Below, piece by piece: positions 11,355 to 23,160 of a stretch of DNA of 64,000 bases. This stretch comes from Cryptomeria japonica (lineage: Eukaryota > Streptophyta > Pinopsida > Cupressales > Cupressaceae), in NCBI RefSeq assembly GCF_030272615.1, contig NC_081414.1, positions 665,413,938-665,477,937 of the forward strand, in the 5' to 3' direction. The position numbers and the translations under genes were made by a program. The notes beneath the pieces were generated by a model. The model saw only the letters and a list, made by a program, of their open reading frames with translations. It had not been told where the DNA came from and did not search any database. Within the stretch, counting starts at the first letter, position 1. Each line of letters begins with the position of its first letter.

Positions 11355-11984
11355 CCTGTTATCAGAGCTAAAGTTTAGTAGTGCTGAAGTATTTTTTACA
11401 AGGTTTTTCAAAGAAGAATTTTTCAGTAAGGTATTACATTGAAACACCATTACAACCTTCAGTTGCTCGTAGCTTCTTACAACTTTATAAAGACTACTTC
11501 TTGCAGCTTCATACAGCTTTGCGGAGCTGGACTCATGAAAGATTGCAGACCAAAAACATGATCATACATTATATAGAAATTTATGCATTTGAGGAGAGAG
11601 AACACTATACTTCAGACTACCCATAAAGCATGAGAACTCAATTGATGCAACAGAGAATGGGTTGAAGAAGTTAATGTGGAATGCATTCAAATCTTTGGCA
11701 AGATCTGTCTTTAATGTTTGTATTAATGCTGCAGATATGGATGTGGATACACAAGATATAATATGACTGCACAACTGAAGTAGTTGGGATTACAATCTCG
11801 AACAAAGCCAAAATGATACCACTCTATACCATTTATTAATTGCAGACCTGAAGTGTACAGTTATCATATTATTGAACAAGATTAGTCATGCATACATTAA
11901 CTACTCTTTCAAGGTACATGAAGTTGCTTGGTTGTTTCTGTTTTATCATAAACACATGGCTCTTCTTGATCTCTGAACTGGTAA

Positions 11985-12233
11985 TGTCATCTAAAGATCT
12001 GAATTTAACTTCACATTTCTATTTTGTTTTCAGCATTAATTCAAGTTACAACAAATGGAACTTAAAACAGAGGATTTTTCTCAAATCTATTTATCACAGA
12101 AGCTGTTTATGTCACCCAAAGATCTAAATTTAGCTTCATGTTTTCACTTAATTTCCTGCATAAATAGCATCGGACATCTAATTCAAGTTCCAACAAATGC
12201 AAAGAAAGACAGAGACATCATTTTTCTCAAATC
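11985..12233. repeat. Diverged tandem duplication, about 120-bp unit
   Basis: Copy one (11985-12087) and copy two (12111-12233) share GTCA-C-AAAGATCT-AATTTA-CTTCA at the start, AATTCAAGTT-CAACAAATG in the middle and TTTTTCTCAAATC at the end, with indels between. Confidence 0.75.
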
Positions 12234-12837
12234 CCAATAATCTCATGAAGATTCCCTTTGTTAAATTTTTATTTATGCAGCCCAAAGGAATTGCTTTTAC
12301 AAAAATTAGTATTCAAGATTTCACATCACCAGTCATCCTGACAAAAAATCATTTAGAACAACAGCCAAATCATAAGTGCAAGACTAAATGGGAGCAACAT
12401 TGATAGCATATATGAGATGGTAAAATCTGATTTATTCATTTGAAACAATCATCAAAGCTTCAATCTACAAGATGACATTATCTTGCATTCAAAATTTGAG
12501 ATATAACTTGCATTTACATTTCCAGTGTACGAGGTTTAACAGTAACAAAAGAGAAGAAAGAATAGACGAGGTCCCCAGTTATGTTCCACTAAAGAACACA
12601 ACTGGATACAACAGCCCAGCTTTCCTTGAAAAATCTTCATAAGCACCCGAGTCACATACAACAATCAATACCAGTGTTTATGTACCTAAATCAGATATCA
12701 TCCAAGAAATGCAATGCAGCTCTTCTCAGAAACTAAACATAGGCATGCAGGTTGCTCATCCTACAAATTTCCACTGAAAGTTTTTAAAACAGTGAAAAAA
12801 GTTCAATCGGAAAATTTAAGTTCCAAGTTCCAATTCG

Positions 12838-13007
12838 AATTTCTATTATCTCAAGGCCAAACCTGAGATCAATAAATTATGGCGCATAATACAGTTCAGA
12901 TTCCATTCTAAGCTTGAAATGCCATATACAATTTCCATCTAACTATAAAACCTGGTAACAATAAAGTATGGCGCATAACCCCCTTCATATAGACACAAAT
13001 TCCACAG
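12838..13007. repeat. Diverged tandem duplication, about 90-bp unit
   Basis: The unusual string AATAAA-TATGGCGCATAA occurs at 12871-12889 and 12960-12978. Each is preceded by an AATTTC-AT segment and a CCTG/CCTGG-TAA-type segment, and each is followed by an AATTCC or GATTCC. Confidence 0.65.
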
Positions 13008-13612
13008 TAAATATATGTACACAGAGGTGCCAAATGCACATACCGATAAGATTAGCAGGAAAATTTGTCAAGATTGCCTAGCCATCTTTATGAAAGTTTC
13101 AATAAATATTTGAAATAGGCCAGAAAAGAAGGAGCTCTCACTAGATGGAAGGATCAGATGTGCTTTCCATCCATGCAGAGTCTGCCACTAAAGTCCTGTA
13201 GCTCATTCAATTAACCTCTTTTTGTTATGAAGTGGTCTATACAGCCTTTTGAATCACTCAGCCTTTACTCAAAAGTGTTTTTCATCACAACATATCGCAA
13301 GCTTGGTATTATTAAAGAGAGATCTCGAGAAAATCTTGCAAACGACTGTAATGAATCTAACAATTTGGACCACAATATTGTGGATCATCATCATGCTGAA
13401 TCATTAAACTTACAAACAAGGACTCCTTATATAGATAACACAGTTTAAACGAGATGTGAAGAACAAAGTCAATCTTAATAATTATTAATTTTTGCTCAAT
13501 TGACAATATTAAATAAATGTCGATAGAGCATTAAATATTAGTAATGTCAAATAACAAATGACCTTTAAAAAATGACAGGCTTCCATAAGTCACTTAGTTC
13601 GAACCTTCAATG

Positions 13613-14653
13613 CTATTGATATTTTTTTGGATGTTTACCAATCTCCATCACCTCTCTTGGCTTTCTCGTCAAGCAATGTTCAGCTCTCACCAGAATTCTC
13701 TCTTTTGCCAAGAATATATCATGAGATGTAACCTGCAACTGCTTGAGAAGGACAGAATTCTTATAGCAACATAATAGATATCTGAGATTCTGAACTATGC
13801 TCAAAGCTAATGTATCTGAAGTCAAATTCTAGCCTGCCTCCCTATTAAATCTCCTTTCAGTATCCTTCCTATTCAATTTAGCAATCCAGAGTACCCAAGT
13901 CTCTAATACTCCGACCTCAATCAAATGTGAATTACTGACATCCAAATCTTAAGCAGATAATTATAACAAAGCATCACCGTCAGGGGCCTCGACTTGTTCG
14001 CATAAGTTCTACCCAAATAATAAAATGCATCAGCTAACATAAGTCCAGAGGGCAGTGCACTTACAACAGATAGTATGTTTAATCTCTGCAATGAGTCATT
14101 TGAAACACTCAGCAAGAAACTTTAAGGACGGTGAGTGCTGGTAGTAGTTTCGGGCAAAATCTTACAGTGTTTAATACCGTTATCAGCTGTTTTTATCAAT
14201 GTGGATTGAAGCTGAACTTTAGGAACACGTTGTGTTTCATAGTAGCATTATCTGGGATTTAACAAATAAAATCTTGGGAAAATTTTGACAGCTTAAAATA
14301 TACTGAAAATTCAATAAAAATTGGGGAAAATGTTGCTCTTAATATATCAAGTTAAATTAAAGGAAAAAAGTTTATTTTCCATCTCACGCAGCCAATAAAG
14401 ATATTTGTTGTATTTTAAAACCAAAGCAAAGTTTGGAGATTGCAACCTCTTGAGATTAAGGAATAGCACCCTTAGCCTGTTCCTTGTCCCAATATAGGAT
14501 GGTGTCAAGGGACAAAGCCCCTGCCAGCAAGCTTGTATTGAGGCCTTCTGAGACATAGAGATCTTCATGGTATATGTCATCTTTCATGATTACATCGCTT
14601 TTAAATTTTAAGCAATCTTCAAACGATTCAATAGGTGCAAGTGTCAAGGACAT
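13613..14653 (-). other. Possible exon scraps of an unidentified gene
   Basis: Three short minus-strand frames look more protein-like than their surroundings. At 13613-13815 a frame follows a good acceptor (TTTGACTTCAG) and reads KNSVLLKQLQVTSHDIFLAKER before a stop. At 13921-14115 a frame reads ADAFYYLGRTYANKSR, faintly like a tetratricopeptide repeat, with a consensus donor GTAAGTGC inside it. At 14456-14653 a frame reads FKSDVIMKDDIYHEDLYVSE. I cannot join them into a gene model or name a family. They could be exons, pseudogene pieces or chance. Confidence 0.25.
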
Positions 14654-16036
14654 TAAGCAGTTATTAGGCCCTAATTGAATGAAAATGGAACTATAATGTA
14701 CTGAAGAAAAGTGCCCTTGAGTTTTCCCTAATCAATCCGATGCTTGGCTTCATCAGAAAAATCCAAATCTGCTTTGAAAATTCTAAATCTGCAATGTAAA
14801 AATAATGTTTCGACTAAAAATTCAAAAACAAGTACTTTATAGGTAAATTGTAAACACCAATTTAATCCCAAATAAACTACAGGTTGTTTTTAAACATCAC
14901 AAATAAATCATGATTTCTAGAAAAGCCACAGTTTATTCATGACTAAACCAGCATCAAGAAAATTCCTTATGATCAAAGAAGACAATCAGTGATCCAATCT
15001 AAAACGGATCACTTGGTTGGATTTGTTGCACCTATGAGGACACTAAAAGGACAACCCGGACAATCAGGATGCTAATCATGACCAATCAAGTTCACATTCA
15101 TCTTCAGGTACCTAAAGATATGGTCTTTATACTCTGATTATTATGTTGAATTACATTGAAATTGAATAGACTTAATATTTCTGCTGTTGATTAATATGGT
15201 TTCTGCATTTATATACTGATTTCTTAGTTAAAGAAAAAAAAAATTGCTCTGATTGGACATCTAAATACATTCTCAGTTTCGATCACTTAATTATTTTATG
15301 TCCAATTCTAAGCTACTTAATTGTTTTTAAACTTTTGTTGTTGGTAGCACCCAACTACTAGATAACTTGGTATACCATTGCCAATCAAATTTTTCAGTAT
15401 TATTTTTGGAATGTCAACTGATGCAGCATACGCATCTTAGCCCAAGTAAACCACTATATCATTGATGCTTCCTAAAATGAATCATACCATTAACACTAAG
15501 TCCCAAAATCCTTTAAAGATTCTGCATTGTTTTTTATTTAAGCAGGGAATGGCCCTGATCCCATACAGTAATCCATCTGAAAACAGCAACTAGCACAAAA
15601 CACATAAAGACCAACCATCAAAAACATAAATGAAAAGTCCAAGATTTAAACAGCATCCAAACTAAACTACCACAGAAACTAGCTAACCGAATTAACATAT
15701 AGCAGGCACGCTGACCATTAAAGTTCAAAACAGAGAGTCTGATTAAAGCCATAAACATAACATAGCCTAAAACAAAACCTTCCCCAAAACTAAGGTAATC
15801 AATCCATAAACTCCGTTTTTGGCCTTTAATGAGAACGCAGTTCTTTTCCACGATCTATAAGTTAGTCTTTCATTCGCCATCTTCAGGGCTGCAATCCTTA
15901 ATATGCATCTCCAAGTCTATTTTACCAAATTTCACAAGTCCTCCAATGGTGATGTATTTCATAAATCAGCCCTTCAACATTCTAACAAGAAACCAAATAC
16001 CAAAATTTAAAATTACCTCTAGTTAGTCATTACCCA
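14654..16036. other. Gene-free intergenic DNA downstream of the BTB gene
   Basis: AT-rich, with no transposon signature I recognise and no supportable frame. It would include the 3' untranslated region of the BTB gene at 16037-17349. Confidence 0.5.
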
Positions 16037-17349
16037 TCAGCCATTCCCAAGACTGCTGTTATTAACACTTGTTACTGCTAACAATATTGTATCAATCCAC
16101 CATTGAAAAGCTTCCTTCCATCGGATATTAAATCTCTGCAAAGAGTTTGTCCAAATAAAAAATAGTGCTTTCTGGTCATCGAGAGGAAGGGTCCCTACCA
16201 CCTTAGAAACACCCCCAACAAATCTTTGGGAGTATGCAAGGGACAGCGAAGTCAAAGTCCCAGACGTGTAACCAGACTTACAAATATGATATGCCATAAC
16301 TGGCACCCATAGTCTCAGAAAATAAATTCGGAAAGACTTGGGAACAATGATATCCCCATTTGCCAAACTCTTCATAAACCTGTCCACTAAAATTTGTAGG
16401 AGAGACTCATTGAATGATCGGGAGAAAACTTGGTAACTTAGGTAATCAGTACTTTCGTACAGTAATATGTCAGGCAGTTGTGAATCTTCAACAAACATTT
16501 TCAATGTAGTTTCAAAAATTCGAATATTGCAAAGCTTAGTAAGATCTATTAGCCACAATAGATTCTCACAAGCTGAATCCCTTGTTTTGTCGTCTCGACG
16601 TCTCGACGATTCTTAATACCCTCAATTTTGAGACTAAATTCATTTATAATTGCATCTCTACATACCTCTTGCACAGCGGGAAATGTATTGCCTTGGAAAA
16701 TTCCACTAAGTTGTTGCTCGATTGTAAGCCGCATATTATGCAGGGGTATCATATGGGATTGATTTTTCCATATAGTAGAAAACATTTCTGGCAGTTTCTT
16801 TTTTAAGAGCTCTGACTCTTCACCAAACAGGGAATTGGAGATTCCAAGCCTGAGAGATAAATCGGCAGAAACAGTTACCTGAGATGATGATAGGAGGGAC
16901 TTGATTTTGAGTGATTGTTTGGGAGTCCATGGAACTGCTTCAAGATAACGCATGCATGCCTGAATGCCTTCTTGAAACAATAATTCCGAAGCAACGGGAA
17001 AAATATCTAGGGCTTCATCTACGCCAGAGAAGTAAAGACCTGCTCCCTTGTAAGACGAGTACATGAGGCGAAGACACTTTATGTAATTCTCAGCAACGCC
17101 ATTGGAAAGGACAGTTAACTTGATTTCAGGAGGCGAAATATGTGAAGGCCACCTCTCGGAGAGCCTCGCCTGAAAAAACTTGGATTTTTTCAAAATATAA
17201 GAATGTAGACTCATAGGACTACCCTCATATTCAACACCGTCTGAGCAAATTAACCGCAATATAACATCTCCATCATTCTCATCGCCACTTTCAAAGGATT
17301 GGGCATCCATTGTTGATCGCAATTTAAGAGATGGAACTGAGGAATTCAT
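16037..17349 (-). pseudogene. BTB/POZ domain protein, At3g05675/At5g60050-like, apparently frameshifted
   Basis: The first frame (17349 to 16549, 266 codons) begins MNSSVPSLKL. It carries a BTB fold at residues about 28-137, with DVILRLICSDGVEYEG, YILKKSKFFQARLSERW and ACMRYLEAVPW. The helical C-terminal part characteristic of this family continues in another frame (16558 to 16037), including LLWLIDL, a LRLWVPVMAY segment, TLPLDDQKALFFIW and KEAFQWW. Moving between them needs a -1 change between about 16560 and 16620, next to a GTCTCGACG repeat. Unless this is an assembly error the gene is a recent pseudogene or makes a truncated BTB-only protein. Family members are plant BTB proteins, often thought to act as CUL3 adaptors, with targets unknown to me. 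It is clearly a paralogue of 62138-63409: both have a MYSS segment, then F--VDE-L-I--VASELL, then YLEAVPW. No intron is visible. Confidence 0.85.
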
Positions 17350-18559
17350 CTTTTAAGCCCCACGATTTTCTATTAATGCTAACTGAAACAGAGGAGTTTT
17401 TGAAATGTGAATCTCCACAGGCAATAATGTTTTTAATCGACCATAGCTTAAGGGTTAATCAAAGCCAAGTGGTAAGGTGAGAAATTAGAGATTTAAAATA
17501 GGTCATATGTGCGAGTTCAGGTTGATGGATTAAAATGTTAACTCCTTGTGGATGTGATCAGATCTGATTTAGGGTGGTGTATAGGTTTAAAATGTGTATT
17601 GTTTTATTAGAATATAGTATATTTATATTCTAAAAAAATATAAGTAAAATAAGTTTTGCATGTTTATTAGTTGTCAAGAAGGACATGGAGTTCAATAATG
17701 TTGCATTCTCATTAAGGATGTAATGGTTTCATATACTTAGAGACAAGTGGTAATGATTCTATTTTATTCATAGCAATAAAATAATACTTATAGAGAAACT
17801 GAAACATGCATGCATTTACCTGTCATCTACACGTCAAATTTATTCAAAACCAATTTTTTGTTTACGGATATTTGTAAGTCATTGTAGATGCCTCTCGGCA
17901 TGATAATTATATTATTTTTTAAGGTTTGTAATTAAGTGATTTTGGTGGATTCGATTTTTATTGATTTGTGGTTTAGTTATACATTTATTTATCACGTTTC
18001 TTCATAAAATTTTGTTATTCTTCGTTAGATTTCATTTGATGTAAGTTTGTATTTATTGTTTAATAGAGTGATCGATTTGCTTGAGTACAAATGTTTTTGT
18101 TATTTTGATATATGTATCTAATATTATTTTGTTGTTTTTGTTTTAAGTGAACTGATTTTTTTATTAATTAATAAAACTAAATAGCTAATTGACAAAGTTA
18201 AGTGGATTACTCCACTTAATTCTAATGTAATTAATCAAATTAGAGGTGGAGACATTATTGAAGGTTAAAGGGAGCTCAGTTGAATATGTGTCTACACAAG
18301 CAGGTCTAGATTTTAAATGATAAAGTTCTCTAGATCCTAGAGATCTAAAACCACTATCCAAAATCTTGTCAATATATACATGAAATATAACTTAAGTACA
18401 AAAAAAGGAAAAAGACATATTGAAATGTGATTTATATTTAAATGCTATATTTCATGTATATATTTGAATCAAGGGAAAACTGAAGTAAGTTGTTATGGTT
18501 AGTTTCAATCAAAATAAACATAAAACATTCAAATGAACAAAATGCAAAACCATTATACC
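17350..18559. other. Upstream/intergenic region of the BTB gene
   Basis: Should contain the promoter and 5' UTR of the minus-strand BTB gene. A TTTCAG acceptor-like string lies just upstream of the start on the minus strand (about 17380). The rest is AT-rich with no gene. Confidence 0.45.
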
Positions 18560-19603
18560 TTCACATACATTCTCTCTTACTCCTCGGATTGAACCTTTAG
18601 TGAAATGGGGAATGCACCCCTTCCTCACTTGTTTTGATTGGCTTCTTGATTATATGTTGAATGCTCTCCACTACACAACAACAAGGTGGATGGATGGCAT
18701 GATGGATGAAGAGTGAGTAAAATGGCTAAGGATGGATGAATTTGGCTATAGTATGGATGCTAAGGGAGGATTTCTAAGCACAAACTAACTGCATAAGATT
18801 GTATGAAAAATGAGATATGGAAATGAGAGGAGACTCCAATTTATAGATTGAAGGAGGCCAAAATGGAAGGCCAAGATCAATTTGAAATGGAGGGTGGAGA
18901 TTGAATGAAAGTGATGGGAAGGATTGAGAGGATGAGGTGTGGAGACCACGAGATTTATCATAAAAGCATTTCTTGTCTCCATGTTTCTCAAGGTGCATGG
19001 GGAAGAGATCCCAAGGCACATTGGAAGAATAAAAAGAATTAAAAATTCCTTGGGAAGAGAGGCATGGGAATGTGCAAAAGATTTGAAATCTTTTGATATG
19101 ACCAAAGTATGTGCAATTAAGGTTTGGAAGATGAAGGGGGACAAACTATTTATGGCAAGTGGTTGACTTGTTTTTAATCATGAGGATTGGGAATGTGCAA
19201 GTGATTAGAAGAGGAGATTAGATGGGCTAATGATAGATTAGAGTGCAAGTGGGAAAGTTAGGAGGATGTGACACAAGGAGAGAGAATGAATGGAGGAAAA
19301 TAAAATTGGGGAATAATAATAAGCAAAGTTCTAGAAGAATTAATTAGGCTTAAGTGAGGATTAGTAGAAGTGATTTGTAGGAATCACATGATTGAGTTAA
19401 TTAATTAGAATTTAATTAACTAAGAAGAATTTTAGGAGGATTAATGATTTTAGGAACTTTAGAATAATATGGAAATAATTAAGATAAATTAATTATTGAA
19501 TTGTAGTGACAAAATTAATTAAATTAAATTAATTCTAAGAGGAATAAGGATAACATAATTAAATCAATTAATTATGTAGAAAGGATAAATTAATTAAATA
19601 TTT
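18560..19603. repeat. Diverged LTR-like dispersed repeat, copy B
   Basis: Shares ordered landmarks with 7640-8558, including CAATTTATAGA with AAGGAGGCC (about 18837), TTTGTAGGAATCAC (about 19374) and a long TTAATTAA-rich tail. It ends abruptly at the LTR start at 19604. Small open frames inside it (18774-19166, both strands) have no family match and are probably meaningless. Confidence 0.5.
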
Positions 19604-20049
19604 TGTTGGTGTAAATTATGTCTCATAATTACACTTTACTTAAGTTGACTTAGGGTAATGCATTTCATAGTAGTTTGGATATGAGACACTTAAGGAAGTG
19701 TGCACATATGGATGATGTATGTAGGAGAAATTCCACCTTTTGTGGTTTTGTCTTGTTGTTACATTCCGCATTCGGTGGGTGATCTACCTCATGTGGAATA
19801 TTTCATTATTTATCCTACCTACCCTTGTTTCTCATTGAGCCACATATCATGATTATGTGCTCACATATCCATATGGCCTTGCCTTTATAAGCAGACTCAT
19901 CTTTATTGTATGTAATTTTTGTTGATCCAGTTGATCAATATTTTGTATCTTGATTATCTAATACAGTTTATTTTCATCAAATATATTTGTCTCTCCTTTG
20001 TGCTATTCAATGTGCTCTAGATCTTAGTTATTTTAAACAAATTCTTACA
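19604..20049 (+). repeat. 5' LTR of the outer Copia-type element
   Basis: 446 bp starting TGTTGGTGTAAATT and ending TTCTTACA, directly followed by a Copia primer site. The boundaries rest on TG/CA ends and the primer site, because no second LTR copy was found for comparison. Confidence 0.75.
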
Positions 20050-20062
20050 TGGTATTAGAGCC
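20050..20062 (+). promoter_or_regulatory. Primer-binding site of the outer element
   Basis: TGGTATTAGAGCC follows the LTR with no spacer. It differs from the tRNA-iMet complement TGGTATCAGAGCC by one C-to-T change. Confidence 0.85.
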
Positions 20063-20978
20063 ATTGGGGCTTTCATTGAGTAGTCTTTTTGGAGAGCTTT
20101 TAGAGCATTTAATTTTTGGATCTAGTGATTTGCTTGTTTTTGGGGCTTCCTATGGCCATTTTGACCTCACCATTGCGTCCGGGAGGCCATTTTCACTAAT
20201 TTTGAGTATAAATTTGCCTATATTTGGTGAAAAATGATTTTCGTGCCTTGGAGAAAAAATTTGCCCAATTTGGGTGTACGATGCGATTTTGCAAAAAGAA
20301 AAATTTAATTTTTTTTTTTTTTTTTGTGAAATTCTTTATAAAATTTTTCTTTTAATTCACAGTTTTTTAAATATTGTTAAATGTTTATTGTTACAGGGGC
20401 ATTGTATAAGTTTTTATTAAAAAATCAAAAAATATATTTTTTACTGAGCGGGTACTCCTCCACGCCCGCCTCCGTACATCTCTTGCAGCTTTTTGCAGTG
20501 TCTGTCCGTTTTGTTTTCCTCTGGGCCGTGTACCGCCCTGTCTCCACTATACGTCAGTTCAACCTGCTACACTGCCACCACCGTGTTACACCTCCCACTA
20601 GCCCTGCTTTTCTTGGCAGCTCCCTCCTCTTCGTCGCCCACTTCACTAGCGACATGTTCTTTTCGGTAGCCACTTTCTTTCCTGTCCCCTGCCAGTCACT
20701 ACTCCCTGTCCACGGTGCGTGCCTCACCAGAAACCTTCACCAACAACCTCTCCAACTGGCTCTACAACCTCCTGGAACACAGTCAGTGCTTTCGCCACGT
20801 TGCTTGCCAAAGGGACACGTGGCACCATTTTATTTGCTAATCTCTGCATAGTCATTGTTGAGTCAGCGATACAGTAATCTACCAAGTCAGTGTACGACAC
20901 GAGCTAATCAACATTGCAATGTCTACAGTACGGTCTACCTTGCCTGCACCACATCTACTATACAGATTGCACAATTAG
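20063..20978 (+). other. Leader of the outer element, left part
   Basis: Untranslated leader with an 18-base T run (about 20308-20325) and a C-rich block (20447-20830) that gives proline-rich spurious frames, as in the interior of the element at 1065-3872. It ends where the second Copia element begins. Confidence 0.6.
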
Positions 20979-22029
20979 TGTTGGTATTATGGATGTGTTG
21001 CATTGGTTTTGTCATTAATGTCAACACTTATTAGCACTTATCTTTTTGGAGATCTTTGGTTATGATCACCGGCATGTTCAGTGACTTATGCACAATCATC
21101 GGTATCTGGTTCATCGACAGGTTATATTGTTCACCAGCACAAAGGATGACTCGTTATCATTTGGAGATTACTTGGTTATGTCAAAGACATGGTTTGGACA
21201 CGTGGTTTTGGTGATTTGGTTATTGGTCTAATCGAGTTGGCATATTTGTTGTTACCGGCAAATTGGTCTAGGTTATGGACTAGCATGCGTTATCTATTCC
21301 AGATCAGCACGACACGTTATGGACATGATTTATTGATTGGTTATTATTGTAAATACATTGAGCTGACATGATGCATCACATATTGATTCATTTATAGTTG
21401 TAATATTCTTAGTGAGCCGACCTATACATTTGGTCTTAGGTTTTGGTATATATGTAAGATCTCATTTGTGAGATTATGTGGTAGAGGAATGTAATAAGGT
21501 ATATGCGAATATAAGTAGAGCTACTCACGCAGACATCATTTGAAGATTCAAGGAAGGTATGAAGGAGATAATCTAATCCTAATCGGTACTGAATCCAACA
21601 TATGAAGATGCTATTTTGAGCAGTACATTATCTAGGATTTAACCATCCTATTGTAGTCAGTGTGACTCTCATTTTGTGATTGAGCAGTGAGCTCTATCCA
21701 AATGGCCTTTCTACATGTGCAGACCCCATTTGTACACACATACTGTCTATAGTAGTATCATCTAATTGTGGGTAAGGTTTCCCACCATGGTTTTTCCCCT
21801 TACAGGGTTTCCACGTACAAATATCCATGGTATGTGTTGTGGATGTTATTTCTCTTTCTGTTTCATGCATTAAGCTTTACCGGTATTGTTATTAACTATT
21901 AAAGTGTCAACCGACATTAAGTTTGGTTTACCAGTATTATGCATCATGTTTGATTAAGTTATATTTGGGTTAAAATCAATAGACAACTGATTCACCCCCC
22001 ACCCTCTCAGTTGCCTCCGGGTCCTAACA
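20979..22029 (+). repeat. 5' LTR of the second Copia element
   Basis: 1051 bp, starting TGTTGGTATTATGG and ending GGTCCTAACA. It aligns end to end with 26322-27100 plus 43450-43733. A TATA-like TATATATG at 21447-21454 is a possible promoter. Short frames inside (21189-21371) are not genes and recur in the 3' LTR. Confidence 0.92.
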
Positions 22030-22031
22030 AT

Positions 22032-22042
22032 TGGTATCAGAG
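22032..22042 (+). promoter_or_regulatory. Primer-binding site of the second Copia element
   Basis: TGGTATCAGAG, two bases after the LTR end, complementary to tRNA-iMet. Confidence 0.9.
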
Positions 22043-22086
22043 TCAGGTTCTCTTTTTGTAGAAGTTTAATAGCTTGAGGAGATTCT

Positions 22087-23028
22087 ATGGCAAATAACTA
22101 TTTCAGGAAGGACAATTCAAAACTTGATAGAACTAACTATGGCATATGGAAGATCGGACTGGAAACACATCTGAATTGCATTGGAAGAGACATATTGGAT
22201 GTTACAAAGAATGGCTATGTTCGTCCTACTCAGAGTCAACCTAATCCACCAAACTTGGCTAAAGATCAGGAGAATGATTGCAAAGCAAGAGAAGCACTTT
22301 TGAGTGCATTGTTAGATCAACAAATCATGGGATTATCAGACCAATCTACTGCTAAAGCTATTTGGGATAAATTGGAGACATTGAATAAAGGTGATACCAT
22401 TGTCAAAATTGCAAAACTGGAATGCTTCTGGGTCAGATATGAAAATCTGAAAATGGAAGAAGATGAAAGAATTTTTTCTTTTATGGAAAGAGTTAATGAA
22501 ATTGTTTTGGGTATACAATGTTGTGGAGGATCCTTAAGTGAAGATGAGATTGTTTCTAAAGTTTTAAGAGCATTACCACCAACATAAAAAATGAAAGTAA
22601 TTGCTATTAATGAATTGAGAACAATGCCCAATACATCAGTATCTAGAGATACTTTGGTTGGAAAACTTTAAACTTTTGAGCTTGAGGAATTTGGTCTTGT
22701 TGCTACAATTAAGAAAGATTTAGCTTTCAAAGCATCATCATCATCAAATAAATCTGATTGGAAAGCACTTTATGCTAGAGAACTTGAAGACATCAGAAGA
22801 GAAAATGAAGAACTTGAAGAGCTTGAAGCACTATTTGCAAGCAAAATGCCTAAAGGTCCAGTTGGAAGTAAGTATGAAGGTAAAGCACCATTTAAATGTT
22901 TTAACTGCAATAAAATTGGTCATATGGCATCTAGATGTCCGGATAGACATGCAAGATTGAGAGAAGAAGCTAAAAGAACATATAAGTCTAACCCTGAATA
23001 TCAGAGATACAGATTTAAGAAGAATTGA
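22087..23028 (+). pseudogene. Gag domain of the second Copia element
   Basis: Begins MANNYFRKDNSKLDRTNYGIW, has the UBN2-type gag body (AKAIWDKLETLNKGD, KLECFWVRYENLKMEEDE) and then a CCHC knuckle, CFNCNKIGHMASRCP, at about 22900-22945. Stops at 22585, 22669 and 23026 break it. Gag packages the element RNA in cytoplasmic particles. Confidence 0.9.
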
Positions 23029-23160
23029 GACAATTCATGTTACTATGCTGATGAAGGAGTTACTGATGATTCTGATGGGGAACCGACAGACAATGGATGG
23101 GCTTTTGTTGCAATAACAAAAGATCAACCGACACCTACTATACAACCGGTAAAGAAGGCC

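Larger units (their letters stand above)
8559..11420 (+). mobile_element. Gag-only Ty1/Copia remnant with two LTR ends
   Basis: The LTR 3' portion at 8559-8750 is repeated at about 11170-11354, so the two bracket an internal region that holds only a broken gag. Integrase, RT and RNase H are absent. The downstream LTR copy is itself followed by a primer-site-like TGTTATCAGAGC (11357-11368) and more leader. This suggests a head-to-tail arrangement left by recombination, not a simple single element. The internal region also carries a tandem duplication and a small inverted-repeat insertion. Confidence 0.7.
11421..13600. other. Gene-poor region with short tandem duplications
   Basis: No convincing coding sequence. 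Apart from the two duplications listed separately I see only AT-rich unique-looking sequence. Short open frames (for example 13227-13448 plus) have no recognisable motif. Confidence 0.5.

Noticed and set aside
18774-19166. Overlapping open frames on both strands
   Set aside because: They lie in a purine-rich LTR-like repeat. The strand asymmetry keeps stops rare, and no motif is present.
21189-21371. Open frame MVWTRGFGDLVIGLIEL, also at 26542-26724
   Set aside because: It lies inside both LTRs of the inner Copia element, so it is a repeat, not a gene.
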